From DATMRS01 sp035566015 (GTDB lineage Bacteria > Pseudomonadota > Alphaproteobacteria > Sphingomonadales > Sphingomonadaceae): 64,000 nt of DNA. The position numbers were made by a program, and so were the translations under genes. The stretch spans positions 62,001 to 126,000 of the forward strand of contig DATMRS010000005.1 of the NCBI GenBank assembly GCA_035566015.1, given 5' to 3'. The notes below the pieces were generated by a model. It saw only the letters and a program-made list of their open reading frames with translations. It was not told where the DNA came from and made no database searches. This document shows positions 1 to 8,274 of this stretch, in pieces; the first letter of the stretch is position 1; every line of letters begins with the position of its first letter.

Positions 1-2
1 TG

Positions 3-896
3 GAAAGCGGCCCTGCGTTGCGGATGGATGAGCGCGACGTGGCGACCGACCGGGCCGAGCGCCTGTTGCACCGCCTGGGCATCGGGCCGGGCGAACTGGA
101 CAGGCTCGCCACCGTCCCCACCGCGCGGCTCACAGCCGCCGGGATCGAAGTACGCAACGAGACGGGCCAGTTCCGCCCGATGGTGGACGGCTCCAGCTTG
201 CCGCGCCATCCCTTCCACCCCGATGCGCCGCTGATTTCCGCCCAGGTTCCGATGATGATCGGCACCGCGCGGGATGAAACCGCCCTGTTCCTGGGCAACG
301 AGCCAGCCTATGCCGCGATGAGCGCCGCCGAATTGCTTGCCCAGTCGGCCCGCTTCTTCCCCGAAGGCGAGGCAGCCGGCGCGATCGCCACCTGGCGCGG
401 TATGTTCCCCGATTTTTCCAACGGCAAGCTGTTCGCCCGGCTGACTACGGACCGCAGCTATTTCCTTGATGCGACCTTGCAGGCCGAACGCAAGGCGGCG
501 CTCGGCCGCGCCCCCGCCTTTCTTTACACGATCGACTGGCAATCCACAGTCGGCGCGTTCGATCATGTCACGCCCCACGGCACCGAACTGCCTTTCGTCT
601 TCGGCAATCTCGCGGCCTGGCCGTTCCTCGGCGCGATCACGCCGAAGGCCGAGATGCTGCGCTCCACCATGTCGGGCGCCTGGGCCTCCTTCGCGCGGAA
701 CGGTGTGCCGGACCATCCGGGGATGCCGCAATGGCTGCCTTACGAACCGTCGCTGCGCGCGACGATGCTGTTCGGCGAGCATGTGCGCCTCGAGTCCGAC
801 CCCTTCCGCGCGGAGCGCAGCTTCATGGCCCGCTTCGGCTCCGAACAACTCGGCGCCTACGAACCCAGGCCTCCGGGGCCGTGGATCCGAAATTAA
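3..896 (+). CDS. Type B carboxylesterase, C-terminal part (cut by window edge)
   Basis: The reading frame is open from the first bases of the window, so this is the C-terminal ~297 residues of a type B carboxylesterase whose start and nucleophile serine lie off the left edge. The first residues (ESGPALR) match the segment that follows the nucleophile elbow in the complete paralogue at 8275-9915 (QSGPGVR). The acidic triad residue is probably in GTARDETALF and the catalytic His is in the THGTELPFVF segment, the usual spot for this family. It hydrolyses carboxylic esters; the substrate is unknown. It is followed after 26 bases by a DUF3237 gene and a tannase-family gene in the same direction, so it is likely the first or an early gene of an ester-degradation operon. 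Confidence 0.85.
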   Translation, partial: ESGPALRMDERDVATDRAERLLHRLGIGPGELDRLATVPTARLTAAGIEVRNETGQFRPMVDGSSLPRHPFHPDAPLISAQVPMMIGTARDETALFLGNEPAYAAMSAAELLAQSARFFPEGEAAGAIATWRGMFPDFSNGKLFARLTTDRSYFLDATLQAERKAALGRAPAFLYTIDWQSTVGAFDHVTPHGTELPFVFGNLAAWPFLGAITPKAEMLRSTMSGAWASFARNGVPDHPGMPQWLPYEPSLRATMLFGEHVRLESDPFRAERSFMARFGSEQLGAYEPRPPGPWIRN

Positions 897-922
897 GGAC
901 TTCCATTCTGCAAGGAGAAACT

Positions 923-1387
923 ATGGAACCCCCCAAGCTGGAATTTGTCTTCCAGATCGAAATAGAGCTGAGCAAACGATTCCGTTATGGGCCGACAATG
1001 TGGGGCCTGGAACGTGGTTTCGTCGGCGTTCTGGGCGGTACGGTCAAGGGGCCACGGCTCAATGGCCGGATCGTTCCCCATTCGGGCGGCGACTGGCCGA
1101 CGATCAAGGCGGACCATACCGCCCAATTCGATGCGCGTTACCTGATCGAAGCCGATGACGGCACGATCGTGGAACTGCGCAATCGCGGTATCCGCCACGG
1201 CGATAAGGCAGTTCTGGACCGCCTGCAAAATTACGAGCCGGTCGACCCGTCCGAATATTATATGCGTCTCACGCCGAGCTTCGATGCGCCAGAAGGACCG
1301 CATGGCTGGCTGTCGCGCACCGTCTTCATCGGCAAGGCGGACCGTAGGGAAAGCCGTTCCGTCTTCACCTATTGGGCGGTGCTGTGA
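923..1387 (+). CDS. DUF3237 domain protein
   Basis: A 154-residue protein that fits the DUF3237 family in length and pattern: an N-terminal strand (FVFQIEIEL), a central GTVKGPRLNG turn, a GGDWPTIKADHTAQFDARY-type core and a C-terminal SRSVFTYWAVL strand. DUF3237 proteins are small beta-barrel proteins of unknown biochemical role, often met in aromatic-degradation clusters. There is no signal peptide, so it should be cytoplasmic. The ATG at 923 was chosen because AAGGAG lies just upstream; a longer in-frame start would overlap the esterase. Its stop overlaps the GTG of the next gene (GTGA), which indicates translational coupling. Confidence 0.8.
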   Translation: MEPPKLEFVFQIEIELSKRFRYGPTMWGLERGFVGVLGGTVKGPRLNGRIVPHSGGDWPTIKADHTAQFDARYLIEADDGTIVELRNRGIRHGDKAVLDRLQNYEPVDPSEYYMRLTPSFDAPEGPHGWLSRTVFIGKADRRESRSVFTYWAVL

Positions 1388-2976
1388 TCCTCCGGCGGCG
1401 CATCCTCGCCTGTGTGGCGATGGCCGCCGCCGGTGTTCCGGGCCATGCCCGCGACGTCCCGCCGGGCCGGAACGTGGAGGCGGCGCCGGCCGGCTCGCTT
1501 GCCGCGACCTGCCCGGCCATTGCCGCCCATGCCCCGACGGGGGTTTCGATCGATCTTGCCGAGGCAGTCGAGCCGGCGCCTTCCTGGCGCAGTCCCGCCG
1601 GGCCGGAATCCCGGGGCGGCGCATCGGTTCGCCGTCCCTTCTGCCGCGTGGTCGGCCGTATCGAAGGGGATATCGGCTTCGAAATCTGGCTGCCCACGCA
1701 GGCCGACTGGAACCGGCGCATGCTGGGGGCCGGGGTGGGCGGCGAAGCGGGCTATTTCAATTATACCGACATGGCGCGTGGGGTGGAGCAGGGTTTCGTC
1801 ACCGCATCCAGCGATACCGGCCACAAGCGTGGGGAAAGCTGGATCAACAACCCGCGCAAGACGGACAATTATTCCTATCGCGCCTATCACCTGCTCACCG
1901 GCACGGCCAAGGCGCTCGCGAAGGCATTTTACGGCGCGACGGTTTCGCGTTCCTATTTCATTGGCTGCTCGGGCGGCGGGCGACAGGGCCTGCGCGAAAT
2001 GCAGCTCTACCCTGCGGATTATGACGGCGTCCTGCTCGGCGCGCCAGGGCAGGACGTGCCGCTGTTGGCGGCGCGTCTCATTCAGGTCTATCGCGCCCAG
2101 GCGGAAAATCCCGGCGGGAACCTTACCGCCGCCGACTGGGCGCTGATCGCCGAAGGTGCGCGCAAGGCCTGTGATGCGCGGGACGGGCTGGCGGACGGTG
2201 TAATCGCCGATCCGCGCCGGTGCAGTTTCGCGGTTCGCACCCTCCAATGCGCGCCGGGGCAGAAGGAAGGCTGTCTTTCGCCCGCCAAGGTCAAGGCAGC
2301 CGCAGCGATCATCGCGCCGCTGACCGACGATGCCGGACACGAATATGATTACGGTCTGTTGCCCGGGATCACCGCACGGCCGGGCGAGATGCCGCCGCTG
2401 CCCCGGCAGATGTTCGGGCAGGTCATCCATCGCGATCCGGACTGGAATCCGCTTTCCTTCGACATCGCATCCGACCTGCCCGCGGCGCGGGCTGCTTTCG
2501 CACAGATGGATGCCAGCGACACCGATCTGTCGCGTTTCGCGGCGCGTGGGGGCAAGCTGATGCTCTATCACGGCTGGGCCGATGCCTCGGTCCAGCCGGA
2601 AGCCACGATCGCCTTCTTCGACCGGCTAAAGCCCGCACGGGAAAGGGCGGAATTCGCGCGCCTCTATCTGGTTCCAGGCATGCATCATTGCAGCGGCGGA
2701 AACGCCACCGACCATTTCGGGGGGGCAGGGGACCGCGCCATCACTGGCGATCCACATACGGACATGTTGGCCGCGCTGATTGCCTGGGTCGAACGGGGCG
2801 ACAGGCCTGGGCCGATCGTCGCCCGGCGGCTCGGCGCCGATGGGGCAGTGGATCGCACGCGCCCGCTCTGTCCTTGGCCGCAAGCCGCCGCGTACCGCGG
2901 GGGGGACGGCGATGATGCAGCGAATTTCGCCTGCGGCCCCGGCGTGTCTGCTCCGCATGGGTCAGGAGGAGGATGA
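1384..2976 (+). CDS. Tannase/feruloyl-esterase-family hydrolase
   Basis: A 530-residue secreted ester hydrolase of the tannase/feruloyl esterase family, which also contains MHETase. The family's CS-D-HC arrangement is visible: nucleophile Ser in GCSGGGRQ, acid in YHGWADASV, and His next to Cys in MHHCSGG, the two Cys probably forming the disulfide that joins the triad. The GTG at 1384 overlaps the previous stop and begins an Arg-rich, hydrophobic, Ala-cleaved signal peptide; an upstream TTG at 1372 is possible but less likely. The expected substrates are aromatic acid esters (galloyl, feruloyl or similar); specificity cannot be read here. The next gene starts two bases after the stop. Confidence 0.85.
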   Translation: MILRRRILACVAMAAAGVPGHARDVPPGRNVEAAPAGSLAATCPAIAAHAPTGVSIDLAEAVEPAPSWRSPAGPESRGGASVRRPFCRVVGRIEGDIGFEIWLPTQADWNRRMLGAGVGGEAGYFNYTDMARGVEQGFVTASSDTGHKRGESWINNPRKTDNYSYRAYHLLTGTAKALAKAFYGATVSRSYFIGCSGGGRQGLREMQLYPADYDGVLLGAPGQDVPLLAARLIQVYRAQAENPGGNLTAADWALIAEGARKACDARDGLADGVIADPRRCSFAVRTLQCAPGQKEGCLSPAKVKAAAAIIAPLTDDAGHEYDYGLLPGITARPGEMPPLPRQMFGQVIHRDPDWNPLSFDIASDLPAARAAFAQMDASDTDLSRFAARGGKLMLYHGWADASVQPEATIAFFDRLKPARERAEFARLYLVPGMHHCSGGNATDHFGGAGDRAITGDPHTDMLAALIAWVERGDRPGPIVARRLGADGAVDRTRPLCPWPQAAAYRGGDGDDAANFACGPGVSAPHGSGGG

Positions 2977-2977
2977 A

Positions 2978-3469
2978 ATGATCGAGATGGTTTTGCTGGG
3001 CGCCGCCCTGGGATCGCTGTTCCCGGTGGTGCAGCCGATCGCCGCCGACGCGATCGCCCCGGCGCAGGAGGTAGCGAGCGAGGATTACCGCGCGAAGACG
3101 GAGCGCAACCGCGCGGTCATGCGCGATTTCGTCACCCTGCTTTACGACAAGCGCGATCCCCGCGCCGCTTTCGAGAAATACGTCCACCCCGATTATATCC
3201 AGCATAATCCGGGGATAGCGGACGGGCGCGAGGAAGCGCTCAAATGGCTCGAGCCGGTCTTCTCCCGGAAGGAGACCGAAATTCAGGTGCGCCGGGTGCT
3301 GGTCGATGGCGATTTCGCCACCGTCCAGATCATCGGCCGCATGGGTCCAGACGATCCGGGAAGCGCCGTGATGAACATCTTCCGGCTCGAGAACGGCCTG
3401 ATCGTCGAACATTGGGACGTCACCCAGGCCATGCCTGCGCAGACCGCCAGCGGCAGACCGCTGGGCTGA
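2978..3469 (+). CDS. SnoaL-like (NTF2-fold) protein, exported
   Basis: A 163-residue protein with a short hydrophobic N-terminus that looks like a signal peptide (MIEMVLLGAALGSLFPV...). It is followed by an NTF2/SnoaL-like fold: AVMRDFVTLLYD helix, the HPDYIQHNPGI motif typical of SnoaL-like polyketide-cyclase relatives, and a C-terminal strand ending in IVEHWDV. Members bind small hydrophobic molecules and some act as isomerases or dehydratases; no reaction can be assigned. The ATG at 2978, two bases after the tannase stop and preceded by GGAGGAGGATGA, was chosen. It lies in the operon with the two esterases, so it may act on their product or substrate. Confidence 0.78.
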   Translation: MIEMVLLGAALGSLFPVVQPIAADAIAPAQEVASEDYRAKTERNRAVMRDFVTLLYDKRDPRAAFEKYVHPDYIQHNPGIADGREEALKWLEPVFSRKETEIQVRRVLVDGDFATVQIIGRMGPDDPGSAVMNIFRLENGLIVEHWDVTQAMPAQTASGRPLG

Positions 3470-3528
3470 AGGGACGCGCGGCAGACTCATAAAAACACAA
3501 ATCAAACAAACAGGTAGGGAGATAGAAG

Positions 3529-6135
3529 ATGGCTTGCCTCCATTCGGGAAAGAGCGGCTTCAGCAGCCGTCAGATTCGCGGGAGCGCTTCGCGGCTCGTC
3601 CTCGGCGCGCTGCTGTGCGGTTCGTTGGCACTTCACGCCGGCACGGCCGTCGCGCAGACTCAGACCGTCGATGCGGCCGCCGCCAGCGGCGATAACGGGA
3701 TCGCCGAAATCGTCGTCACCGCGCAGTTTCGCGCACAAAATGTACAGGATACGCCGATCGCGATCACTGCGGTCAGCGGCGCGGACCTGGAGGCGCGCGG
3801 GCAGACCAACATCACCGAGATCGCGCGCCAGGCGCCCAACGTCAGCCTGAACACCGATGCGGGTAACGGCCCCTCGCTCCAGGCCTTCATTCGCGGTATT
3901 GGACAGAGCGACTTTAACTACGCCTTCGAACCGGGCGTGGGAATGTATGTCGACGACGTCTATTATGCGACGCTGACCGGATCGGTGCTCGACCTGCTCG
4001 ATCTCGATCGGGTCGAAGTCCTGCGCGGGCCTCAGGGCACGCTGGCGGGGATGAACTCCATCGGTGGCGCGATCAAGCTCTACACCAAGAAAGCCGATGG
4101 TGAGAATGGCGGCTATGTCGAAGGGACGATCGGCAGCTTCAATCGCACCGATTTGCGTGCGGGGGCGGATTTCACCGTTGTGCCCGACCATCTTTTCGCC
4201 CGCATCGCCGGCGTTTCTCGCAAGCAGGACGGCTACGTCACCCGCTACGATTATGCCTGCACCCATCCCCAGCAGGCGGCGACCTACGACATTCCCTCCC
4301 AGGTGACTGGCGGCAACAATTGCAAGCTGGGCACCGAAGGCGGGAAGAGCTATGTCGCGTTGCGCGGTTCGCTCCGCTGGACGCCAAGCGACCGGCTGGA
4401 GATCAACGTCAGCGCCGACCTCACCCGCGACAAGTCGGAAGCGACGCCGAACATCCCGATCTTCGTCGGCACCACCTCCACCACCGCCCCCGGTTATACC
4501 GCTGGCACGGGTAGCCTGGTGCAGACCTACCCGATGTGGTCGACTGCGGCGGTCAACGGGCTCAATCTGTGGAATCCCGCCAGCGGCACTTCACCCTTCG
4601 TTTCCTATTCGCCCTATGGAGTGAACGGCGATACCTTCGCCAACAGTCCCTATGTCGTCTATTCAAATTATGGGGACGAAAAGCCGATCGACGGATCCAA
4701 ACCCTACACCGTCACCCCGATCAGCAAGCTCTACGGTTGGGGAGTCTCAGCCAATATCCGCTACGAGATCTCCGACAATGTGAATCTCACCTCGATCACG
4801 GCCTACCGTCAGTACGATGCCGACTGGGTGCGCGACGTCGACGCCACTCCATTGAGCAATTCGGTGGTCACCTACGATACATCCAACTGGCAGTTCAGCC
4901 AGGAAGTCCGTCTCGCCGCGAGCCTCTTTCAGGACAAGGTCGATCTCGTCGTGGGGGGGTTCTATCTTGACCGCAAGAGCACCTATAAGGGCCTGGTCGA
5001 CCAAGGCTCGATCATTTTCTACGAGAACGATGTGATCCCGGCCAGCAACTGGGCGACCTTCGCCAACGCCTCCTGGCGGCTGACCGATCGGCTCGAGCTG
5101 AATGCCGGTGTCCGCTATTCGGAAGAGGACAAGACGTTCGACTTCGGCCGCGGCGGCCGCCCCGGCGCTTCGGCTCCACCTTATTTCCCCTGCGTGGTCG
5201 ATGGGGTGAATTACGGCAATGTCCATGTCGCCTTCTGCGGCCTCAACGGCACCAAGGCGGAATATTCCGGCAATCACGTCGATTATCGCGGTGTGCTGCA
5301 ATATAAGCTGACGCCGGACGTCATGGCCTATGCCAGCATCGCCACCGGCTTCAAGGGCGGCGGCGTCAACCCGCGGCCCTATTATCCCGACCAGGCGCGG
5401 CCGTTCGATCCGGAGACGCTGACGGCCTATGAAATCGGCGTGAAGAGCAGCCTGTTCGACCGGCGCGTGCAGCTCAACCTCTCGGCTTTCGTGAACAAGT
5501 ACAAGAACTTCATCGCGAGCGTCTATTCCAAGACGGCATCGGCGCCGAACGAGGGCTGCTATTTCAATACGGACGAGCTGGTATGCTCCTATTTCGTCAA
5601 TGCCGGCAAGGCGACGCTTAAGGGGGTCGAGGCGGAATTGCAGGCGGAGCCGGTGCGCGGCCTGCGCTTGAACGCTTCGGGCAGCTATCTCGACTTCAAG
5701 TATGACGATCTGTCCGGCTGTTCGCCTGCGCTCTCGGCCGATTGCACCGCGCCGAGCGGGGGCCTGGGCGCGGGCATCCGCTACGGTATGACCCTGCCTT
5801 ACGCCCCGAAATACAAGCTAAGCCTGGGCGCGCAGTACGATATCGGGCTGGGCGACGCCGGTTCTCTGACCCCGCGCGTCGATTACAGCTACCAGTCCAA
5901 CCAGGAAACCAACACGATCAACAACGCGCTGTCTCACATACCGGGCTATTCGCTGCTCAACGCCAATCTCACCTGGCGTTCGCCGACGGACGATTGGCAG
6001 GTCTCGCTGATGGTGACCAATATCACCGACCAGATCTATTTCACCGGTGTCGGCCATAGCGACAATCTGCGGATCACCACCGGCACGCCGGGGCGACCTC
6101 GCGAATGGTCGCTGACGGTAAAGCGTTCCTTCTGA
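3529..6135 (+). CDS. TonB-dependent outer-membrane receptor
   Basis: An 868-residue outer-membrane receptor: signal peptide ending near AGTAVAQ, a TonB-box-like IAEIVVTAQ segment, plug domain (DTPIAITAVSGADL, QAPNVSLN, FIRGIG, VEVLRGPQGTLAG), then a 22-strand-type beta barrel ending in the expected terminal Phe (KRSF). Such receptors import large or scarce substrates using the proton motive force through TonB-ExbBD. GGTAGGGAGATAGAAG precedes the ATG. It lies 59 bases after the SnoaL-like gene and before two secreted proteins, so it is probably the uptake porin for the ester substrate that the neighbouring hydrolases attack. Siderophore use cannot be excluded from sequence alone, but no siderophore genes are nearby. 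Confidence 0.93.
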   Translation: MACLHSGKSGFSSRQIRGSASRLVLGALLCGSLALHAGTAVAQTQTVDAAAASGDNGIAEIVVTAQFRAQNVQDTPIAITAVSGADLEARGQTNITEIARQAPNVSLNTDAGNGPSLQAFIRGIGQSDFNYAFEPGVGMYVDDVYYATLTGSVLDLLDLDRVEVLRGPQGTLAGMNSIGGAIKLYTKKADGENGGYVEGTIGSFNRTDLRAGADFTVVPDHLFARIAGVSRKQDGYVTRYDYACTHPQQAATYDIPSQVTGGNNCKLGTEGGKSYVALRGSLRWTPSDRLEINVSADLTRDKSEATPNIPIFVGTTSTTAPGYTAGTGSLVQTYPMWSTAAVNGLNLWNPASGTSPFVSYSPYGVNGDTFANSPYVVYSNYGDEKPIDGSKPYTVTPISKLYGWGVSANIRYEISDNVNLTSITAYRQYDADWVRDVDATPLSNSVVTYDTSNWQFSQEVRLAASLFQDKVDLVVGGFYLDRKSTYKGLVDQGSIIFYENDVIPASNWATFANASWRLTDRLELNAGVRYSEEDKTFDFGRGGRPGASAPPYFPCVVDGVNYGNVHVAFCGLNGTKAEYSGNHVDYRGVLQYKLTPDVMAYASIATGFKGGGVNPRPYYPDQARPFDPETLTAYEIGVKSSLFDRRVQLNLSAFVNKYKNFIASVYSKTASAPNEGCYFNTDELVCSYFVNAGKATLKGVEAELQAEPVRGLRLNASGSYLDFKYDDLSGCSPALSADCTAPSGGLGAGIRYGMTLPYAPKYKLSLGAQYDIGLGDAGSLTPRVDYSYQSNQETNTINNALSHIPGYSLLNANLTWRSPTDDWQVSLMVTNITDQIYFTGVGHSDNLRITTGTPGRPREWSLTVKRSF

Positions 6136-6237
6136 CCTCAGCGGAAGGGAAGGGCGCGTGGGATCATCCCCCCCGCGTCATTTCCCTTTGCCGCGGATTC
6201 CAGAGGTGCCGCAGAACACACGCCCGGGAGAGAAACT

Positions 6238-7170
6238 ATGTTCAGGAAAACGATCGCCGCGCTGGCGCTCGCTCCGTTGGCTCTATCCTCCGCCAACGCC
6301 GCGTCCGATCCGGCAGCGGGGAGGGGCCCTTACAAGGTCGCGATGAAGAGCGTGCCGGGCCTGCCGCACCATACGGTCTACCTGCCCGCCGACCTGTCCG
6401 CGCTTGACGGTGCGAAGCTGCCGGTCTTCGTGTGGGGCAATGGCGGGTGTGAGGATGTCGGCAACCGCTATCGCTACTTCCTCAGTGACATCGCATCGCA
6501 TGGCTATCTGGTGATCGCACTGGGCAATATTGGCCCGGCTTCGGCCGAAGGGCTGGCGAAGGGCTGGCCTAAGGAGCCGGTGCTGCCCGACACGCCGTTC
6601 GACGTGAACGCGCCCGCCCCTTCTTACCCGGAGGAAATGACCCAGGCGATCGATTGGGCGATCGCGCAGGACAGTGCTGCCGGCAGCGCGCTGAACGGGA
6701 AGATCGATACCAGCAAAATTGCAGTCTCGGGCCATTCCTGCGGCGCATTGCAGGCTCTGACGATCGCGGCTGCCGATCCCCGGATCACCACCACCCTGAT
6801 GCTCGACAGTGGCGTGTGGACCATGGGCCCGGGCGGCCTGCCCGGCGCGCCCAAGGTGACGAAGAAGTCACTCGGGGAAATCCATGGCTCGATCGCTTAT
6901 ATCAATGGCGAACATGACGTGGCATTGCCCAATGCGAAGGACGATTTCAGCCGCATCGACAAAGCGCCGGCGCTGCTCGCCTATCGCAAGGACGTCGCCC
7001 ATTCGGGGACGTTCTGGCTCGCCAATGGCGGGGCCTGGGGTACGGTCTCGACTGCCTGGCTCGATTGGCAGCTCAAGGGGGACCGTAAAGCGAGCCGCTG
7101 GTTCCTGGGCAAGGATTGCCGCCTTTGCACCGATCCCCGCTGGACGATCGAGCGCAAGAACCTGCGCTGA
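6238..7170 (+). CDS. Secreted alpha/beta hydrolase
   Basis: A 310-residue alpha/beta hydrolase with a clear signal peptide (MFRKTIAALALAPLALSSANA). The nucleophile elbow is GHSCGALQAL, the oxyanion-side strand is LPVFVWGNGGCED, a likely acid is in NGEHDVALPNAKDD, and a His follows in KDVAHSGTFW. The arrangement resembles dienelactone-hydrolase or chlorophyllase-like secreted hydrolases rather than type B esterases. The gene follows the TonB receptor by about 100 bases and AGAGAAACT lies just before the ATG, so it probably belongs to the same transcription unit. The substrate is unknown; periplasmic hydrolysis of an imported ester is the simplest reading. Confidence 0.8.
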   Translation: MFRKTIAALALAPLALSSANAASDPAAGRGPYKVAMKSVPGLPHHTVYLPADLSALDGAKLPVFVWGNGGCEDVGNRYRYFLSDIASHGYLVIALGNIGPASAEGLAKGWPKEPVLPDTPFDVNAPAPSYPEEMTQAIDWAIAQDSAAGSALNGKIDTSKIAVSGHSCGALQALTIAAADPRITTTLMLDSGVWTMGPGGLPGAPKVTKKSLGEIHGSIAYINGEHDVALPNAKDDFSRIDKAPALLAYRKDVAHSGTFWLANGGAWGTVSTAWLDWQLKGDRKASRWFLGKDCRLCTDPRWTIERKNLR

Positions 7171-7211
7171 GCACAACCGCCTCACGGCACCCCCGAAACA
7201 GGGAGAGCGTC

Positions 7212-8213
7212 ATGTCTGCAAGAAACAAGTCGCCGCTTCGTGCGGGCTGGGCGAGACTTAGCCTCGCGCTGGCCTGTATCGCGCTTCCGGCAGCCGCTTC
7301 CGCCGAGGCCCCCCAGGGCTATCCAGCGCAGCCCGAATGTGATCGCGCTTGCCTCGAAGGTTTCGTCACCCGTTATATGGATGCGCTGGTTGTGCGCGAT
7401 GCCACTCGCCTGCCTTGGTCGCGGCGTGTGCGCTTCAGCGAGAACAACGTGATGCTGCGCGTGGGGGATGGAAGCTGGCACGTTGCCGATGGCGAGCAGA
7501 CATCCTCCCGCCTGATCTTTGCCGATCCGCAAACCGGCCAGGCTGGCTATTTCGGCGTGATCGAGCAGCGCGGCCAGCCGGCCTTTCTCGGCCTGCGGCT
7601 GAAGGTTGAGGACGGAAAGATTTCCGAGGTGGAAACGCTGGTGAATCAGCCCGATCCCGACACACCACCATCCCCCGCCGGCGGTAAACCGGCGGCCTAT
7701 CGCCACTATATACAGATGAGCCGTATCCTGCCGGTGGAGCAGCGTACGCCGCGCCGCCGGATGATCGACCTCGCCAATGGTTATTTCAGCACGCTGCAAC
7801 TCAACGACGGCAAGCTGTTCACGCACTTTACCGATGACTGCAAGCGCCAGGAAAACGGCTACGAATCCGCCGGCAATCCGGCATTCGACCGGCCAGAAGG
7901 CAAGCTGTCCTGCGGCGACCAGTTCAAGACCGGCACCTTCATCTTCGACAGCGCCGTGCGCGACCGGGATTACATGGTGGTGGACGAGGAACGCGGCCTG
8001 GTCCTGGCCCGCGCGACCATCGATCATGGCGGCGAACTGGCTATGGCGAAGCTGGCCGACGGGACGCCGATCGAATCCTGGATATCCAAGCCGGGCAGCC
8101 TGACCATGCTGGAACTATTCCACATAACCGCAGGCAAGATCGATCGCATCGAGGTCATCCATGTGGACGTGCCTTACAAAATGCCCAGCGTATGGAAGCG
8201 GGATCTGGACTAG
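7212..8213 (+). CDS. Exported DUF8021-like protein
   Basis: A 333-residue protein of unknown function with a signal peptide ending near LPAAASAEA. The start of the mature part has a CDRACLEGFVTRYMDAL motif followed by LPWSRRVRFSENN and an MLRVGDGSWH turn, the pattern I associate with DUF8021, a repeated SnoaL/NTF2-like domain. A second similar unit appears near MIDLANGYFSTLQLNDGKLFTHFTDDC. No catalytic residues can be named. It was given the ATG at 7212, preceded by AGGGAGAGC. It is the last gene of the plus-strand run and faces the next esterase gene. Such proteins are common next to esterases and TonB receptors in sphingomonad catabolic clusters; this association is from memory. Confidence 0.7.
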   Translation: MSARNKSPLRAGWARLSLALACIALPAAASAEAPQGYPAQPECDRACLEGFVTRYMDALVVRDATRLPWSRRVRFSENNVMLRVGDGSWHVADGEQTSSRLIFADPQTGQAGYFGVIEQRGQPAFLGLRLKVEDGKISEVETLVNQPDPDTPPSPAGGKPAAYRHYIQMSRILPVEQRTPRRRMIDLANGYFSTLQLNDGKLFTHFTDDCKRQENGYESAGNPAFDRPEGKLSCGDQFKTGTFIFDSAVRDRDYMVVDEERGLVLARATIDHGGELAMAKLADGTPIESWISKPGSLTMLELFHITAGKIDRIEVIHVDVPYKMPSVWKRDLD

Positions 8214-8274
8214 CGCGCCATCGCGTCCGAATGGGACGGGCCCGATCCTTCCCGAAGTTGCGGGCCGCTGCCCC

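Noticed and set aside
1384..2976. Assignment as MHETase or gallate tannase
   Set aside because: The catalytic motifs are shared by the whole tannase/feruloyl esterase family; nothing visible fixes the substrate.
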